The notes: a model not told the origin generated them from the sequence alone. DNA of 64,000 nt from Bradyrhizobium lablabi (GCF_018131005.1 NZ_JAFCJK010000001.1:62001-126000), one strand, 5' to 3'. Counted from the stretch's first letter, positions 40,969 through 49,792 are shown. Translations and numbers: made by a program.

Positions 40969-42069
40969 ATGCGGGTTGTGATTTGCGGCGGGGGCGTAAT
41001 TGGCGCTTGCACCGCCTATTTCCTCAGCCGACGCGGCGTCGAGGTAATTGTGGTTGACGGCACCGAGGTGGCGGCCGCCGCCTCCGGCAAGGCTGGCGGC
41101 TTCCTGGCACTCGACTGGTGTGCCGGCACGCCGCTTGACGCGCTGGCCCGACGCAGCTTTCAGCTGCACGCCGCGTTGCCGAAGGAAATTGCCGACGACT
41201 GGGGTTATCGTCCCATGACCGCTTACAGCGGCTTCGTTGTGTCCCGGCATGATCCGCGCCGCCACAAACCATCGGAGCTTGATTGGCTGTCCGACGGCGT
41301 GGTCATTGCAGGGCAGCTTGGCACCACCGAAACGACGGCCATTGTTCATCCGCGCAAGTTTACCTTCGCGATGATGCGTGCCGCCCAAGCGCATGGCGCC
41401 GAACAGCGCCGCGGACGCGTCACAGGTGTGGTGAGCCACGATGAAACCGTGCGGTTCGTCAAAGTTGACGACGACGTCATCGAAGCGGATGCCATCGTGG
41501 TCGCGATGGGCCCCTGGTCGCTGCTGGCGGCCGAATGGATGAGCTTGCCGGCAGTATTTGGGCAGCGCAGTCCGAGCCTCATCTACGATACCGGCACGGA
41601 CGTTCCCCCGCACGCGCTATTTCTGGACTATCACGATGAGACCGGCGAGGTCGTGAGCGTCGAGGTGTTTCCGCGCGCGGACGGCAGCACCCACATCACG
41701 GCCCTGTCCGACATAGTCCCACTACCGATCGACCCCGCCGCGGTAAAGCCGGAATCAGAGGCAATCGACCGCCTGCAAGCAATCGCCGAACGGTTGTCGC
41801 CGGTTTTCCGCGCAGGAAGAATCGTGGCGCGGCAAGCCTGTTTCCGTCCGGTCACACAGGACGGCTTGCCGCTGATTGGCAAGGTCCCTCGCAGCGAGGG
41901 CATCTATATCGCGACCGGGCACAACGTCTGGGGTATCCTCAACTCACCCGCGACCGGGGAAGCGATGGCCGAATTGATCGCTGACGGCGCGGCACACACT
42001 CTTAATCTGGCGCCGTTCGACCCGATGAGGCTGCCCGCGCTCGACCCCTCGATGCTGCGGACCAGTTGA
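40969..42069 (+). CDS. FAD-dependent oxidoreductase (DadA/glycine oxidase type)
   Basis: 366 residues, ATG preceded by GGAG. N-terminal Rossmann motif MRVVICGGGVIGACTAYFLS and a matching glutamate-side residue in IVVDGTEVA. A second motif is VVAMGPWSLL, and the C-terminus ends IYIATGHNVWGILNSPATGEAM, which closes the FAD site. D-amino-acid dehydrogenase/glycine oxidase family; oxidises an amine to imine and H2O2 or passes electrons to the membrane. No linked gene indicates the amine. Bounded on its right by tRNA-Gly. Confidence 0.9.
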   Translation: MRVVICGGGVIGACTAYFLSRRGVEVIVVDGTEVAAAASGKAGGFLALDWCAGTPLDALARRSFQLHAALPKEIADDWGYRPMTAYSGFVVSRHDPRRHKPSELDWLSDGVVIAGQLGTTETTAIVHPRKFTFAMMRAAQAHGAEQRRGRVTGVVSHDETVRFVKVDDDVIEADAIVVAMGPWSLLAAEWMSLPAVFGQRSPSLIYDTGTDVPPHALFLDYHDETGEVVSVEVFPRADGSTHITALSDIVPLPIDPAAVKPESEAIDRLQAIAERLSPVFRAGRIVARQACFRPVTQDGLPLIGKVPRSEGIYIATGHNVWGILNSPATGEAMAELIADGAAHTLNLAPFDPMRLPALDPSMLRTS

Positions 42070-42162
42070 ACCGATCGCAGATGTCACCTGATCGCTGCTT
42101 GCGATCGAGCGCCTGACGGGCGATGGCTGACTTACGCGCGCTCTTTGCGGAGATATCTGATT

Positions 42163-42236
42163 TGGAGCGGGCGAAGGGAATCGAACCCTCGTATGCAGCT
42201 TGGGAAGCTGCCGTTCTGCCATTGAACTACGCCCGC
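42163..42236 (-). tRNA. tRNA-Gly (anticodon CCC)
   Basis: Reverse strand reads GCGGGCG (acceptor) then TAGTTCAATGG (D arm). The anticodon stem is GCAGC/GCTGC with loop TTCCCAA, giving anticodon CCC. The T arm is GAGGGTTCGATTCCCTTC and the acceptor CGCCCGC. A discriminator T and encoded CCA follow (42163-42165). Cloverleaf positions pair well. Reads codon GGG. Confidence 0.95.
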
Positions 42237-42377
42237 CTGACTGAGATGAATACCTGAGACTGGGCCGTCCGCCAAGTCGTCTCCGCCCTTAACGGGACGG
42301 GCGGATCCCAGGTGCGCGCGTTCACGATGGTGTTATGATCCTATCCGAAGTTGCGACGACTGCGATCTTGCGGGCGT

Positions 42378-42476
42378 GCCGCTGGGCTGTTCTCGATCGA
42401 GGGCGCCAATGCGGCCATCAGCAAGACGCTGTTCGACGTGCTGCTATCGGTTGCGCCGCCCGGGGCGCAGCCCTAA
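42378..42476 (+). pseudogene. Short C-terminal coding remnant upstream of the AraC gene
   Basis: One frame reads AGLFSIEGANAAISKTLFDV then LLSVAPPGAQP and stops at TAA 42474-42476. Base composition and hydrophobic pattern look protein-like, but no start can be assigned and the family is not recognised. Probably the tail of a gene damaged by rearrangement near the tRNA. Confidence 0.35.
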
Positions 42477-42485
42477 ATTTCCTGC

Positions 42486-43325
42486 ATGAACCGCACCACG
42501 CTGTTGCAGCGCGACCGCATATCGGTGACCGAGTTTCGCTGCAGCGCGGAGCCCGGCGACAAGCCGTTTGCGGAGCAATTCGCCTGCCATTCGGTGTCCT
42601 ATGTGCGCAAGGGCAGCTTCGGCTGCCATTGCCGCGGCCGTTTCCACGAGCTGGTGGCGGGGTCGACCCTGGTCGGCCATCCCGGTGACGAATACACCTG
42701 CACGCACGACCACGTGGTCGGCGACGAGTGCCTGTCGTTCTTCCTCGATCCGGAGCTGGTGGAGACGATCGGTGACCGCGTGGCGGTCTGGCAAGTTGGC
42801 TCGGTGCCGCCGCTGCCGGAACTGATGGTGCTGGGCGAGCTTGCGCAAACGGCAGCAGTTGGCAGCAGCGATGTCGGCCTCGACGAGGTCGGACATCTGT
42901 TCGCCAGCCGCTTTGTCGAGGTTGTGTCCGACCGCAAGGCAAGAGCCCTGACCGCCACGCTGCGGGATCGTCGCCGCGCGGTGGAGGCCGCGTTGTGGAT
43001 AGAAGCCAATTCGCACCGCGACATCGACCTTGACGATGCCGCCGACCAGGCTGGCCTCAGTTCGTTCCATTTCCTGAGGCTGTTCTCCGCTGTGCTCGGC
43101 GTGACCCCGCATCAATATCTGGTCCGCTCGCGGCTGCGCCATGCGGCGCGGCGGCTCGCCGATGACGACAGCCCGATCACCGACATCGCCTATGATGTCG
43201 GGTTCAACGATCTCTCGAACTTCGTGCGCAGCTTCCACCGCGCCGCCGGCGCCTCGCCGCGCAAGTTCCGCCAGGCGTCGCGGGGTGACCGCAAGATTTT
43301 CCAAGAACGCCTTGCCGCGCACTAG
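42486..43325 (+). CDS. AraC family transcriptional regulator
   Basis: 279 residues. An N-terminal cupin-like sensing region (about 1-160) is followed by two HTH units: [20 protein letters not shown] and the second, [20 protein letters not shown] with [10 protein letters not shown]. The end PRKFRQ fits. The VOC-family protein gene begins 55 bases downstream on the same strand and could be co-transcribed. Effector and targets unknown. No Shine-Dalgarno sequence stands out. Confidence 0.88.
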   Translation: MNRTTLLQRDRISVTEFRCSAEPGDKPFAEQFACHSVSYVRKGSFGCHCRGRFHELVAGSTLVGHPGDEYTCTHDHVVGDECLSFFLDPELVETIGDRVAVWQVGSVPPLPELMVLGELAQTAAVGSSDVGLDEVGHLFASRFVEVVSDRKARALTATLRDRRRAVEAALWIEANSHRDIDLDDAADQAGLSSFHFLRLFSAVLGVTPHQYLVRSRLRHAARRLADDDSPITDIAYDVGFNDLSNFVRSFHRAAGASPRKFRQASRGDRKIFQERLAAH

Positions 43326-43380
43326 CTAGGGTTTCTCCAGCCCGCGCGTCACCGACGCGCTGATCACCCGGAGACTCCTC

Positions 43381-43740
43381 ATGTATGACCACATCGGACT
43401 GCGCGTCGCCGACCTCGACGCCAGCGTGCGTTTCTATACCGCCGCACTGGCGCCGCTCGGCTTTGTCCTCTGCTCACGCGACGACAACGGCGCGGGCTTC
43501 GGCCCGAAGGGCGAGCCCGCGCTCTGGCTGCACCTGCACAATGGCACGACCCCTGCCGGCGCCCATATCGCCTTCCGCGCGCCGAGCCACGACGCAATCA
43601 AGACATTCCACACCGAAGGCATGAAGGCCGGCGGCAAGGACAACGGCGCGGCGGGCCACCGCAAGGATTACAGCCCGACCTATTATGCCGCGTTCCTGAT
43701 CGACCCGGACGGCAACAATGTCGAGGCGGTGTCCACGTAG
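43381..43740 (+). CDS. VOC family protein (glyoxalase-like)
   Basis: 119 residues, ATG preceded by GGAGA. Vicinal-oxygen-chelate fold: MYDHIGLRVADLDASVRFYT (metal-ligand His and the typical start) and DPDGNNVEAVST (final Glu) at the end. Two beta-alpha-beta-beta-beta units in 119 residues is the usual single-chain size. These bind metals and act on small oxygenated substrates, or are drug-binding proteins. Function uncertain. Confidence 0.9.
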   Translation: MYDHIGLRVADLDASVRFYTAALAPLGFVLCSRDDNGAGFGPKGEPALWLHLHNGTTPAGAHIAFRAPSHDAIKTFHTEGMKAGGKDNGAAGHRKDYSPTYYAAFLIDPDGNNVEAVST

Positions 43741-43759
43741 GTGCGGCACACGTTCCACC

Positions 43760-43843
43760 GTCACTACGAGCAAAGCAAAGCAATGCATCTTTCCACTTGT
43801 TGAGGCGTGGATCGCTTCTTCGCTTCGCTCCTCGCAGTGACGA
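43760..43843. repeat. Imperfect inverted repeat (MITE-like, CEERSDEAI type)
   Basis: CGTCACTACGAGCAAAGCAA near 43759 is an imperfect inverted match to GGATCGCTTCTTCGCTTCGC followed by TCCTCGCAGTGACG. The right arm belongs to the widespread bacterial repeat CGTCATTGCGAGGAGCGAAG. Translated on the minus strand it gives the tell-tale HCEERSEEAI peptide, a known artefact marker. Confidence 0.75.
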
Positions 43844-43875
43844 TTTTTTACGTGCATGAACAAGGATCCGATCCC

Positions 43876-44292
43876 ATGGCTTCCATTCACAAGAATATCC
43901 CTATCGATGCGCCGGCCGATCACGTCTGGGACGCGCTGCGCGATTTCGGCGCGCTGCATACGCGGCTGGTGCCGGGCTTCGTCACTGACACCCAACTCGA
44001 GGGCGACGTGCGCATCGTCACCTTTGCCAACGGCACCGTGGCGCGCGAGACGCTGGTCGATAGCGACGACCAGCGGCAGCGGCTGGTTTACGCGATCACG
44101 AGCGAGCGGCTGAAGCAGCATTCGGCGTCGGCGCAGGTGTTCGCCGAGGTTGACGGCCGCTGCCGCATCGTATGGATCGCCGACGTGCTGCCGCACGAGA
44201 TCGCGCCCTATATGGACGCGCAAATGGACCTCGGCGCAGCCGCCATGCAGACCGCGCTGGCGCGATCGGCGAAGGCGAAGAGCGCAGCGTAA
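43876..44292 (+). CDS. SRPBCC family protein
   Basis: 138 residues. The ATG at 43876 follows AAGGAT; the longer reading from 43807 begins in a repeat. START/Bet v1-like fold (polyketide cyclase group): IHKNIPIDAPADHVWDALRD, GCxR-like tail ADVLPHEIAPYMDAQMDLGA. Such proteins bind hydrophobic ligands or act as cyclases. No operon partner is apparent; the VOC gene lies upstream beyond the repeat and the MATE gene converges. Confidence 0.85.
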   Translation: MASIHKNIPIDAPADHVWDALRDFGALHTRLVPGFVTDTQLEGDVRIVTFANGTVARETLVDSDDQRQRLVYAITSERLKQHSASAQVFAEVDGRCRIVWIADVLPHEIAPYMDAQMDLGAAAMQTALARSAKAKSAA

Positions 44293-44308
44293 CCCGTGCG
44301 CGAGAGGT

Positions 44309-45751
44309 TCAGGACAGCGCCGGCCGCACCTTGGCGAGCGGCGCTGGCTTGCCCCACCGCGTCAGCACTACACTGAGCCAGGAGAGCGTACCGAGCACGC
44401 CCATCGAGGCGGCGGCAAGCACGAAGAAATTCTGTGCGGTCGCCTCCTGCGTCGAGAGCCACCAGCCGCATGTCGCGATGAAGATCAGCCGCGCGGTCTG
44501 GGCCAGTACCGGACCCAACACCTTCGCCGCGCCTTGCGAGGAAAAGTACATCGACATTGCAAGGCCGATGAACGCATACATCGGCGCGGCAGTGGAAAGA
44601 TACTGATGGCTGGTGGTCCGCACGGCGGGATCATCGGTGAAAATGTTGACCCAGAGGTCGGGGAAAACGGCGATGAAGCTGCCCATCACGCCGACCGAGA
44701 GAAACGACACCGTGCCCGCTGTCCATGCGATCCGCCTTGCGCGCGCGGTCCGCCCCGCGCCCATGGCCATGCCGATCATCGGCACCGAGGCGATGCCGAC
44801 CGCGAAGGCAACCGAGGTCAGCATGAATTCGAGCCGGGCGCCGATGCCATAGCCCGCGAGAACCGCGGTGCCGAACTGCGCCAGCATGTGGGTGAAGATC
44901 GAGATCGTCAGCACCGATTGCAGCGGCGAGAAACAGGAGACCGCGCCGACCTTGAGGATGTCGATGAACATCGCCCATTGCACGCGCAGGCCCTTGATCT
45001 TCGGGATGACGCGGGCGCGGCCGGAGAAAAGGTACCAGCCCATGACCACGATGCTGATCGAATAGGCGATCAGCGAGCCCGCGGCGACGCCGCGCATGCC
45101 GAATTGCGGCACCGGGCCGAGGCCGAGCCCAAGCGTGCCGCCGAGGATGATCTGCCAGACCGCCGACGACAGGATCATGGTCGACGGCAGTTTCATGTTT
45201 CCAGTGCCGCGCAGGATGCCGGCCATGGTGTTCATCAGCCAGGGCAGGATCGCACCACCGAAGAAGATCTGCGAATAGGCGACCGCTAGCTCGAGCACTT
45301 TGCCGCGGCCACCAAGCAGTTCGAGCAGGCGCGGCCCGAAGATCAGCATGCCCAGCATGAATATCAGGCCGAAGGTCAGCCCGATCAGCAACGCATGCGC
45401 CGCGAGCGTCGAGGCGCGATCGATCTCGCCGGCGCCAAGCGCGCGTGCGATCGACGATGCAACGCCGCCGCCCATCGCGCCGCCCGACATCGTCATGGTG
45501 AGGATCACGCAGGGAAACACCAGCGCCATCGCGGCGAGCGCCTCGACTCCAAGGCGGCCGATATAGGAGGTCTCCGCGATCACCACGCAGGTGCCGGCCG
45601 ACAGCGCGATCACGTTCGGCCAGGCGAGCCAGAGCAGCGTGCGCAGGATCGGCCCGTCCAGCAGCGCATTGCGCGCCGGCCTGGTCACCGGCGGCGGCAG
45701 CGGGCGTTCTTCCTTGTCGACAGGTATTTCGGCGAGGCCGAGATCGGACAT
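44309..45751 (-). CDS. MATE family efflux transporter
   Basis: 480 residues from an ATG with GGGGAG upstream; the 492-residue reading from 45787 begins before that site. About 12 transmembrane helices in two halves: the first from LLWLAWPNVIALSAGTCVV, the second from VGAVSCFSPLQSVLTISIF. A cytosolic Pro/Arg N-terminus (ERPLPPPVTRPARNALL) precedes. MsbA-unrelated NorM/DinF type antiporter; exported compound unknown. Only weakly similar by eye to the MATE protein at 15.8 kb. Confidence 0.9.
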   Translation of the reverse strand: MSDLGLAEIPVDKEERPLPPPVTRPARNALLDGPILRTLLWLAWPNVIALSAGTCVVIAETSYIGRLGVEALAAMALVFPCVILTMTMSGGAMGGGVASSIARALGAGEIDRASTLAAHALLIGLTFGLIFMLGMLIFGPRLLELLGGRGKVLELAVAYSQIFFGGAILPWLMNTMAGILRGTGNMKLPSTMILSSAVWQIILGGTLGLGLGPVPQFGMRGVAAGSLIAYSISIVVMGWYLFSGRARVIPKIKGLRVQWAMFIDILKVGAVSCFSPLQSVLTISIFTHMLAQFGTAVLAGYGIGARLEFMLTSVAFAVGIASVPMIGMAMGAGRTARARRIAWTAGTVSFLSVGVMGSFIAVFPDLWVNIFTDDPAVRTTSHQYLSTAAPMYAFIGLAMSMYFSSQGAAKVLGPVLAQTARLIFIATCGWWLSTQEATAQNFFVLAAASMGVLGTLSWLSVVLTRWGKPAPLAKVRPALS

Positions 45752-45942
45752 TTCAACTCCCCGCGCGCAGTCTGGGAGCCGCGCCACGTGTGTTTCCCTA
45801 CCATGGCGGGGATCAATTCCACGTGCGCGTGACGCAGAGGGGGCCTGCGCGATTGCAGGCGAGCCACAGGCGCCGGTGTGACGATGCTCACTCGTATCGT
45901 TCCGGCCGCGAATTCTTTACGTCTCGGGTCTTCGCGCCCGTG

Positions 45943-46986
45943 CTAGCCGACCGACCAGACAAGCGGTGCGCTGCCATTTGGCTTCAAATGCACCGGAATA
46001 TGTCTTCCGCAGCCGGCCGCGAGCCCCTCGAACAGGCCCGTCAGCACGCTGGCGCATGCCGGGTGATAGTCGGCGACGTCGGCCATCAGCTTCCAGTTCT
46101 GCTGGCGAAGCTCGAATTGACCCTCGGATTCGCTGATCTCGGCCGCATCATCCTGCGACTGGAAGAGCGCATTCAGGAAGCTGGCAAACTCCTTCGCGCC
46201 GCCACGGCCTGCGCCGAGAGCTGCTGCGACCTCGTCGAAATACTGCATGCCAACCAACTTGCCGGTGAGATGCAGGAGATAGCTGGCATCCTCCGGGCCG
46301 AACAATTGCACGATCACGGGGGCCGCGGTCTTCACATATTCCATCGCATAGTTGCGATAGGCCTTCTCCAGCCGCGGCTTCGGCCAGCTCTCGACCGGCA
46401 ACGCCGGCGCGGTCTTGGGATCGAACAGCGGCGCCTCAAGATGACGCGCGAACACGAGGCGCTGCTCGAGCTCGAGCGGATGATCATATTCGCAGTAATA
46501 ACCTTCGAGCCCGTCCTGCCCGTCGACGCTCTGCTTGGTGCAGACGAAGCCAAGCCGGAGGTCACCGAGCGCGACACCGTTATTGGCGTGCCACCCGCGC
46601 AGCATCGCGCGCGAGACCTCGCCGGGCACGCCGCAGATCGCAGTGCCCTTCCAGATCCAGCGCGGCGGCGGATAGCGGATCCATGCCTTGCGGTCGTTCT
46701 CGTACATGTATTCGACATGCACGCCGCCGATCCAGTTGGAGAGATAGTGATACTGCGCGGCCGCGACCGGCGGCGGCAGATGGTCGAGGCCGAGCTTCTT
46801 CAGGCCGGGGAGGAAGCGCTCCTGCTGCTGACGGCGAAACACGCGAAACACGAACTCGGCGGCATCGGCCGCGCCGCGCCGTGTCACCACGGCGAGAATG
46901 AGACCTGTGAAGAAGGCATGATAGAGATCGGCGACTGCGCGCCAGCGTCGCCATTGCGCCTCCTGGGCGTTTTGCTCACCGGTCAT
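45943..46986 (-). CDS. Conserved-looking protein of unknown function
   Basis: 347 residues. The ATG at 46986 has AAAGGTGG upstream, whereas the frame continues to 47091 without a better site. The N-terminal third is helical with a possible membrane segment (YHAFFTGLILAVVTRRG). The central part is rich in aromatic residues and cysteines (EYMYENDRKAWIRYPPP, AICGVPGEV, GYYCEYDHP), and the C-terminus holds another helical block and CGRHIPVHLK. I do not recognise the family; the scattered Cys/His/aromatics suggest a cofactor-binding or hydrolase role. It is followed by dcd on the same strand, 114 bases upstream. Confidence 0.65.
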   Translation of the reverse strand: MTGEQNAQEAQWRRWRAVADLYHAFFTGLILAVVTRRGAADAAEFVFRVFRRQQQERFLPGLKKLGLDHLPPPVAAAQYHYLSNWIGGVHVEYMYENDRKAWIRYPPPRWIWKGTAICGVPGEVSRAMLRGWHANNGVALGDLRLGFVCTKQSVDGQDGLEGYYCEYDHPLELEQRLVFARHLEAPLFDPKTAPALPVESWPKPRLEKAYRNYAMEYVKTAAPVIVQLFGPEDASYLLHLTGKLVGMQYFDEVAAALGAGRGGAKEFASFLNALFQSQDDAAEISESEGQFELRQQNWKLMADVADYHPACASVLTGLFEGLAAGCGRHIPVHLKPNGSAPLVWSVG

Positions 46987-47046
46987 ATCGCCACCTTTCG
47001 GCTCTCTTGCACGACGCCCGCGATGTACTCGCCGATGATAATCCCC

Positions 47047-47080
47047 ACGACGAGGAGCCGCAAAGCGGCCACTCGAACCG
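47047..47080. repeat. Half copy of the GAGGAGCCGCAAAGCGG repeat
   Basis: 17-base exact match (47052-47068) to 1547-1563. It lies immediately upstream of the unknown protein's reading frame, between it and dcd. Confidence 0.6.
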
Positions 47081-47100
47081 CGAGAGCACACTACAGTGAG

Positions 47101-48207
47101 CTAAACCCGGAAATGCTTCGACAGCTTCAGGCCCTGGGCCTGGTAGTTCGAGCCGATCCGCTGGCCGTACAATGCGTCGGGGCGTTTCAGCATACGCTCA
47201 TAGACGAGGCGGCCGACGATCTGGCCGTGCTCGAGGATGAACGGCACCTCGCGCGAGCGCACCTCCAGCACGGCGCGCGCCCCCTTGCCGCCGGCGCCGG
47301 CATAGCCGAAGCCGGGATCGAAGAAACCGGCGTAGTGGACACGAAATTCACCGACCAGGGGATCGAACGGCACCATCTCGGCTGCGAAATCCGGTGGCAC
47401 CTGCACGGCTTCCTTGGACGCAAGGATGTAGAATTCGCCGGGATCGAGGATCAGGCTGCCGTCGGGTCGCGCCGGAATCGGCTCCCAGAACTCATCGACC
47501 GCGTAGCCACTGCGTCGATCGACATCGACCACACCGGTGTGGCGCTTGGCGCGGTAGCCGACGAAGCCCCCTGAGCTTTCGCCGGACAGATCGACCGAGA
47601 GCGCTACTCCATGGTTGAGATCGGCATCGTCGCTATCGACCAGCCGTTCGGCGGCATGCAGCGCGTCGAGTTCGTCGGGATTAAGGATCGCGTCGCCGAT
47701 GCGGAAGCGTACCTGCGAGAGTCGCGAGCCCTCGCGCAGCAGCACCGGAAACGTCTTCGGGCTGATCTCGGCGTAGAGCGGACCGTGATAGCCGGCGCCG
47801 ATCATGTCGAAGCGGCGGGTGCCGTCGGCGATCACGCGGGTAAAGACATCGAGCCGGCCGGTCGAGCTTTTCGGGTTGGCCGCGGCGACGATCTCGGGCG
47901 GCAGCGCGAGGCTTTCCAATAGCGGCACGATGTAGACGCAATTGGTCTCGAGCACGGCACCGTCGGACAGATCGATTTCATGCAGCTTCAGCTCGTCGAT
48001 GCGCTCGGCCACCGTGGCGTCGGGGCCGGGCAGGAAGCTCGCGCGCACGCGGTAGGCGATGTCGCCGAGGCGGAGATCGAGGCTTGCCGGCTGGATCTGG
48101 CTCTCGACAAAGGGATAGGCAGGCAGGATGAGGCCCGCATCCGCCAGCTCCGCGATCATGCGGTCGGGCAGGATTCCGTTGGCTTCGTCTTGCAGCGTGA
48201 ACGGCAC
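47101..48207 (-). CDS. dcd: 2'-deoxycytidine 5'-triphosphate deaminase, two-domain form
   Basis: 368 residues from GTG, GAGGGA upstream. It is about twice the length of classical Dcd (about 190), being a tandem of two dUTPase-fold domains. Domain 1: QIQPASLDLRLGDIAYRVRA and NPKSSTGRLDVFTRVIADG with YHGPLYAEISP. Domain 2: LDPGEFYILASKEAVQVPPD, GFFDPGFGY, and LEVRSREVPFILEHGQIVGR. It converts dCTP to dUTP, feeding thymidylate synthesis. This tandem form is usual in alphaproteobacteria. Divergent from metZ. Confidence 0.92.
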   Translation of the reverse strand: MPFTLQDEANGILPDRMIAELADAGLILPAYPFVESQIQPASLDLRLGDIAYRVRASFLPGPDATVAERIDELKLHEIDLSDGAVLETNCVYIVPLLESLALPPEIVAAANPKSSTGRLDVFTRVIADGTRRFDMIGAGYHGPLYAEISPKTFPVLLREGSRLSQVRFRIGDAILNPDELDALHAAERLVDSDDADLNHGVALSVDLSGESSGGFVGYRAKRHTGVVDVDRRSGYAVDEFWEPIPARPDGSLILDPGEFYILASKEAVQVPPDFAAEMVPFDPLVGEFRVHYAGFFDPGFGYAGAGGKGARAVLEVRSREVPFILEHGQIVGRLVYERMLKRPDALYGQRIGSNYQAQGLKLSKHFRV

Positions 48208-48374
48208 GGCGTGGTCCCTCGGGATTGCTCTCTCACGATCTTCCCGGAAAAATGCAACCGCTTCTCCAGATCATGGCCGGAGCGGCCATCCAACCCCCAA
48301 AATATGGGCTTTTACGGGTTATCCGATGGCCGCCTTGACGGAAAGGGCGCGAGCGAATATCAGCAGGACTTATC

Positions 48375-48434
48375 CCGTGGTGATTTGAGCCGGCCGGCTT
48401 GCAGCCACGTAAAATAAGTCGCTAAACAGGCCGG
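48375..48434 (+). ncRNA. SAM-II riboswitch aptamer
   Basis: Located upstream of metZ. P1: CGTGG (48376-48380) / CCACG (48405-48409). L1 carries the conserved TGATTTGA. The pseudoknot is CCGGCC (48390-48395) with GGCCGG (48429-48434), and the SAM-binding GCTAAA lies at 48421-48426. TTGCAGCC and the AAAATAAGTCGCTAAACAGG spacing match the family consensus known from alphaproteobacterial met genes. Confidence 0.92.
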
Positions 48435-48482
48435 GGACAATGTGATCCCGGCTTGTGGAGGTTTCTCCGGGCCGGTTTTTTT
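48430..48482 (+). terminator. metZ leader expression platform: antiterminator and intrinsic terminator
   Basis: Terminator: CCGGC (48448-48452), inner GGAG/CTCC pair, GCCGG (48471-48475), then seven T (48476-48482). Antiterminator: GCCGGGGA (48430-48437) with TCCCGGC (48446-48452). The antiterminator uses both the aptamer's pseudoknot 3' strand and the terminator's 5' arm, so the two states are mutually exclusive: SAM bound favours termination, free RNA favours read-through. Confidence 0.75.
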
Positions 48483-48524
48483 GTGACCGTTTCTCCTGAC
48501 GAGAGCGGTCGCGTCGGAGGTCAC

Positions 48525-49718
48525 ATGTCTGAATCCAAGTCTGCGTCCCGCCATCGTCCCGAAACCCGCCTGGTCCATGGCGGCACCTTGCGCTCGCAAT
48601 TCGGCGAGACGTCGGAGGCGCTGTTTCTCACCCAGGGCTACGTCTACGACAGCGCGGAGCAATGCGAGGCGCGTTTCAAGGGCGCGGATCCCGGCTTCAT
48701 CTATTCGCGTTATTCCAATCCGACGATTGCGATGTTCGAGCGTCGCATGATCGAGCTCGAAGGCGCGGAAGCCGCGCGCTCGACCGCGACAGGCATGGCC
48801 GCAGTGACAACTGCGATCCTGGCGCCGCTGAAGGCCGGCGATCACGTCGTCGCTTCGAAAGCTCTGTTCGGCTCGTGCCTCTATGTGGTGCAGGATCTTT
48901 TGCCGCGCTACGGCATCCAGTCGACGCTGGTCGACGGCCTCGACCTCGACCAGTGGAAGAAGGCGGTGCGGCCGAACACCAAGACCTTCTTCCTGGAGAG
49001 CCCGACCAATCCGACGCTCGACGTGCTCGACATCCCGGCGATCGCCGAGATTGCCCATCAGGGCGGCGCGCGGCTCGTGGTCGACAACGTATTCGCGACC
49101 CCGATCTGGCAGTCTCCGCTTTCGCTCGGCGCCGACGTCGTGGTCTATTCCGCGACCAAGCACATCGATGGCCAGGGCCGCTGCCTCGGTGGCATCATCC
49201 TGTCGTCGGAAGCGTTCATCGCCGAGCACATCCATAATTTCATGCGCCAGACCGGCCCGTCGATGTCGCCATTCAATGCCTGGGTGCTGCTGAAGGGGTT
49301 GGAGACCCTCGGCGTCCGGGTACGCGCGCAGACCGAGAACGCCGCCAAGGTCGCGGACGCGCTGGCCAAGCACCCCAAGATCACCCGGCTGGTCTATCCG
49401 GGCCGCGCCGACCATCCGCAGGCGGAGACCGTCAGCAAGCAGATGCGCGCGGGCTCGACGCTGGTCGGCTTCGAGGTGAAGGGCGGCAAGGCCGGGGCCT
49501 TCCGCTGCCTCAACGCGCTGAAAATCTCGCGGATCTCGAACAATCTCGGCGACGCCAAGAGCCTGGTCACGCATCCCGCGACCACGACGCATCAGCGCCT
49601 GACGCCCGACGCCCGCGCCGAGCTTGGCATCAGTGAAGGCTTCGTTCGCTTCTCCGCGGGGCTCGAGCATGCCGACGATCTGGTCGAGGATTTCGAGCAG
49701 GCGCTGGAAAAGGCGTAG
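48525..49718 (+). CDS. metZ: O-succinylhomoserine sulfhydrylase
   Basis: 397 residues, ATG preceded by GGAGG (48516-48520). PLP-dependent Cys/Met-metabolism enzyme (cystathionine gamma-synthase family): PDPGFIYSRYSNPT, ATGMAAVTTAIL, VVYSATKHIDGQGR containing the Schiff-base Lys, and the C-terminal SRISNNLGDAKSLVTHPATTTH. It makes homocysteine directly from O-succinylhomoserine and sulfide. The metZ identification is supported by the SAM-II riboswitch that precedes it. Confidence 0.95.
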   Translation: MSESKSASRHRPETRLVHGGTLRSQFGETSEALFLTQGYVYDSAEQCEARFKGADPGFIYSRYSNPTIAMFERRMIELEGAEAARSTATGMAAVTTAILAPLKAGDHVVASKALFGSCLYVVQDLLPRYGIQSTLVDGLDLDQWKKAVRPNTKTFFLESPTNPTLDVLDIPAIAEIAHQGGARLVVDNVFATPIWQSPLSLGADVVVYSATKHIDGQGRCLGGIILSSEAFIAEHIHNFMRQTGPSMSPFNAWVLLKGLETLGVRVRAQTENAAKVADALAKHPKITRLVYPGRADHPQAETVSKQMRAGSTLVGFEVKGGKAGAFRCLNALKISRISNNLGDAKSLVTHPATTTHQRLTPDARAELGISEGFVRFSAGLEHADDLVEDFEQALEKA

Positions 49719-49730
49719 AGGGCGAATGGC

Positions 49731-49778
49731 GAGTAGCGAATGGCGAACAACATCTTCACCATTCGCGGTTCGCTACTC
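49731..49778. repeat. Inverted repeat after metZ
   Basis: GAGTAGCGAA (49731-49740) / TTCGCTACTC (49769-49778), 10-bp perfect arms. Part of a common rhizobial intergenic type (GCGAATGGCGAATAGCGAAT). Lies between convergent metZ and SGNH genes. Confidence 0.7.
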
Positions 49779-49792
49779 CCTGCTCGCGCCAA

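Noticed and set aside
43474..44223. 249-residue minus-strand ORF with the HCEERSEEAI peptide
   Set aside because: Crosses a known repeat type and is antisense to VOC and SRPBCC genes.
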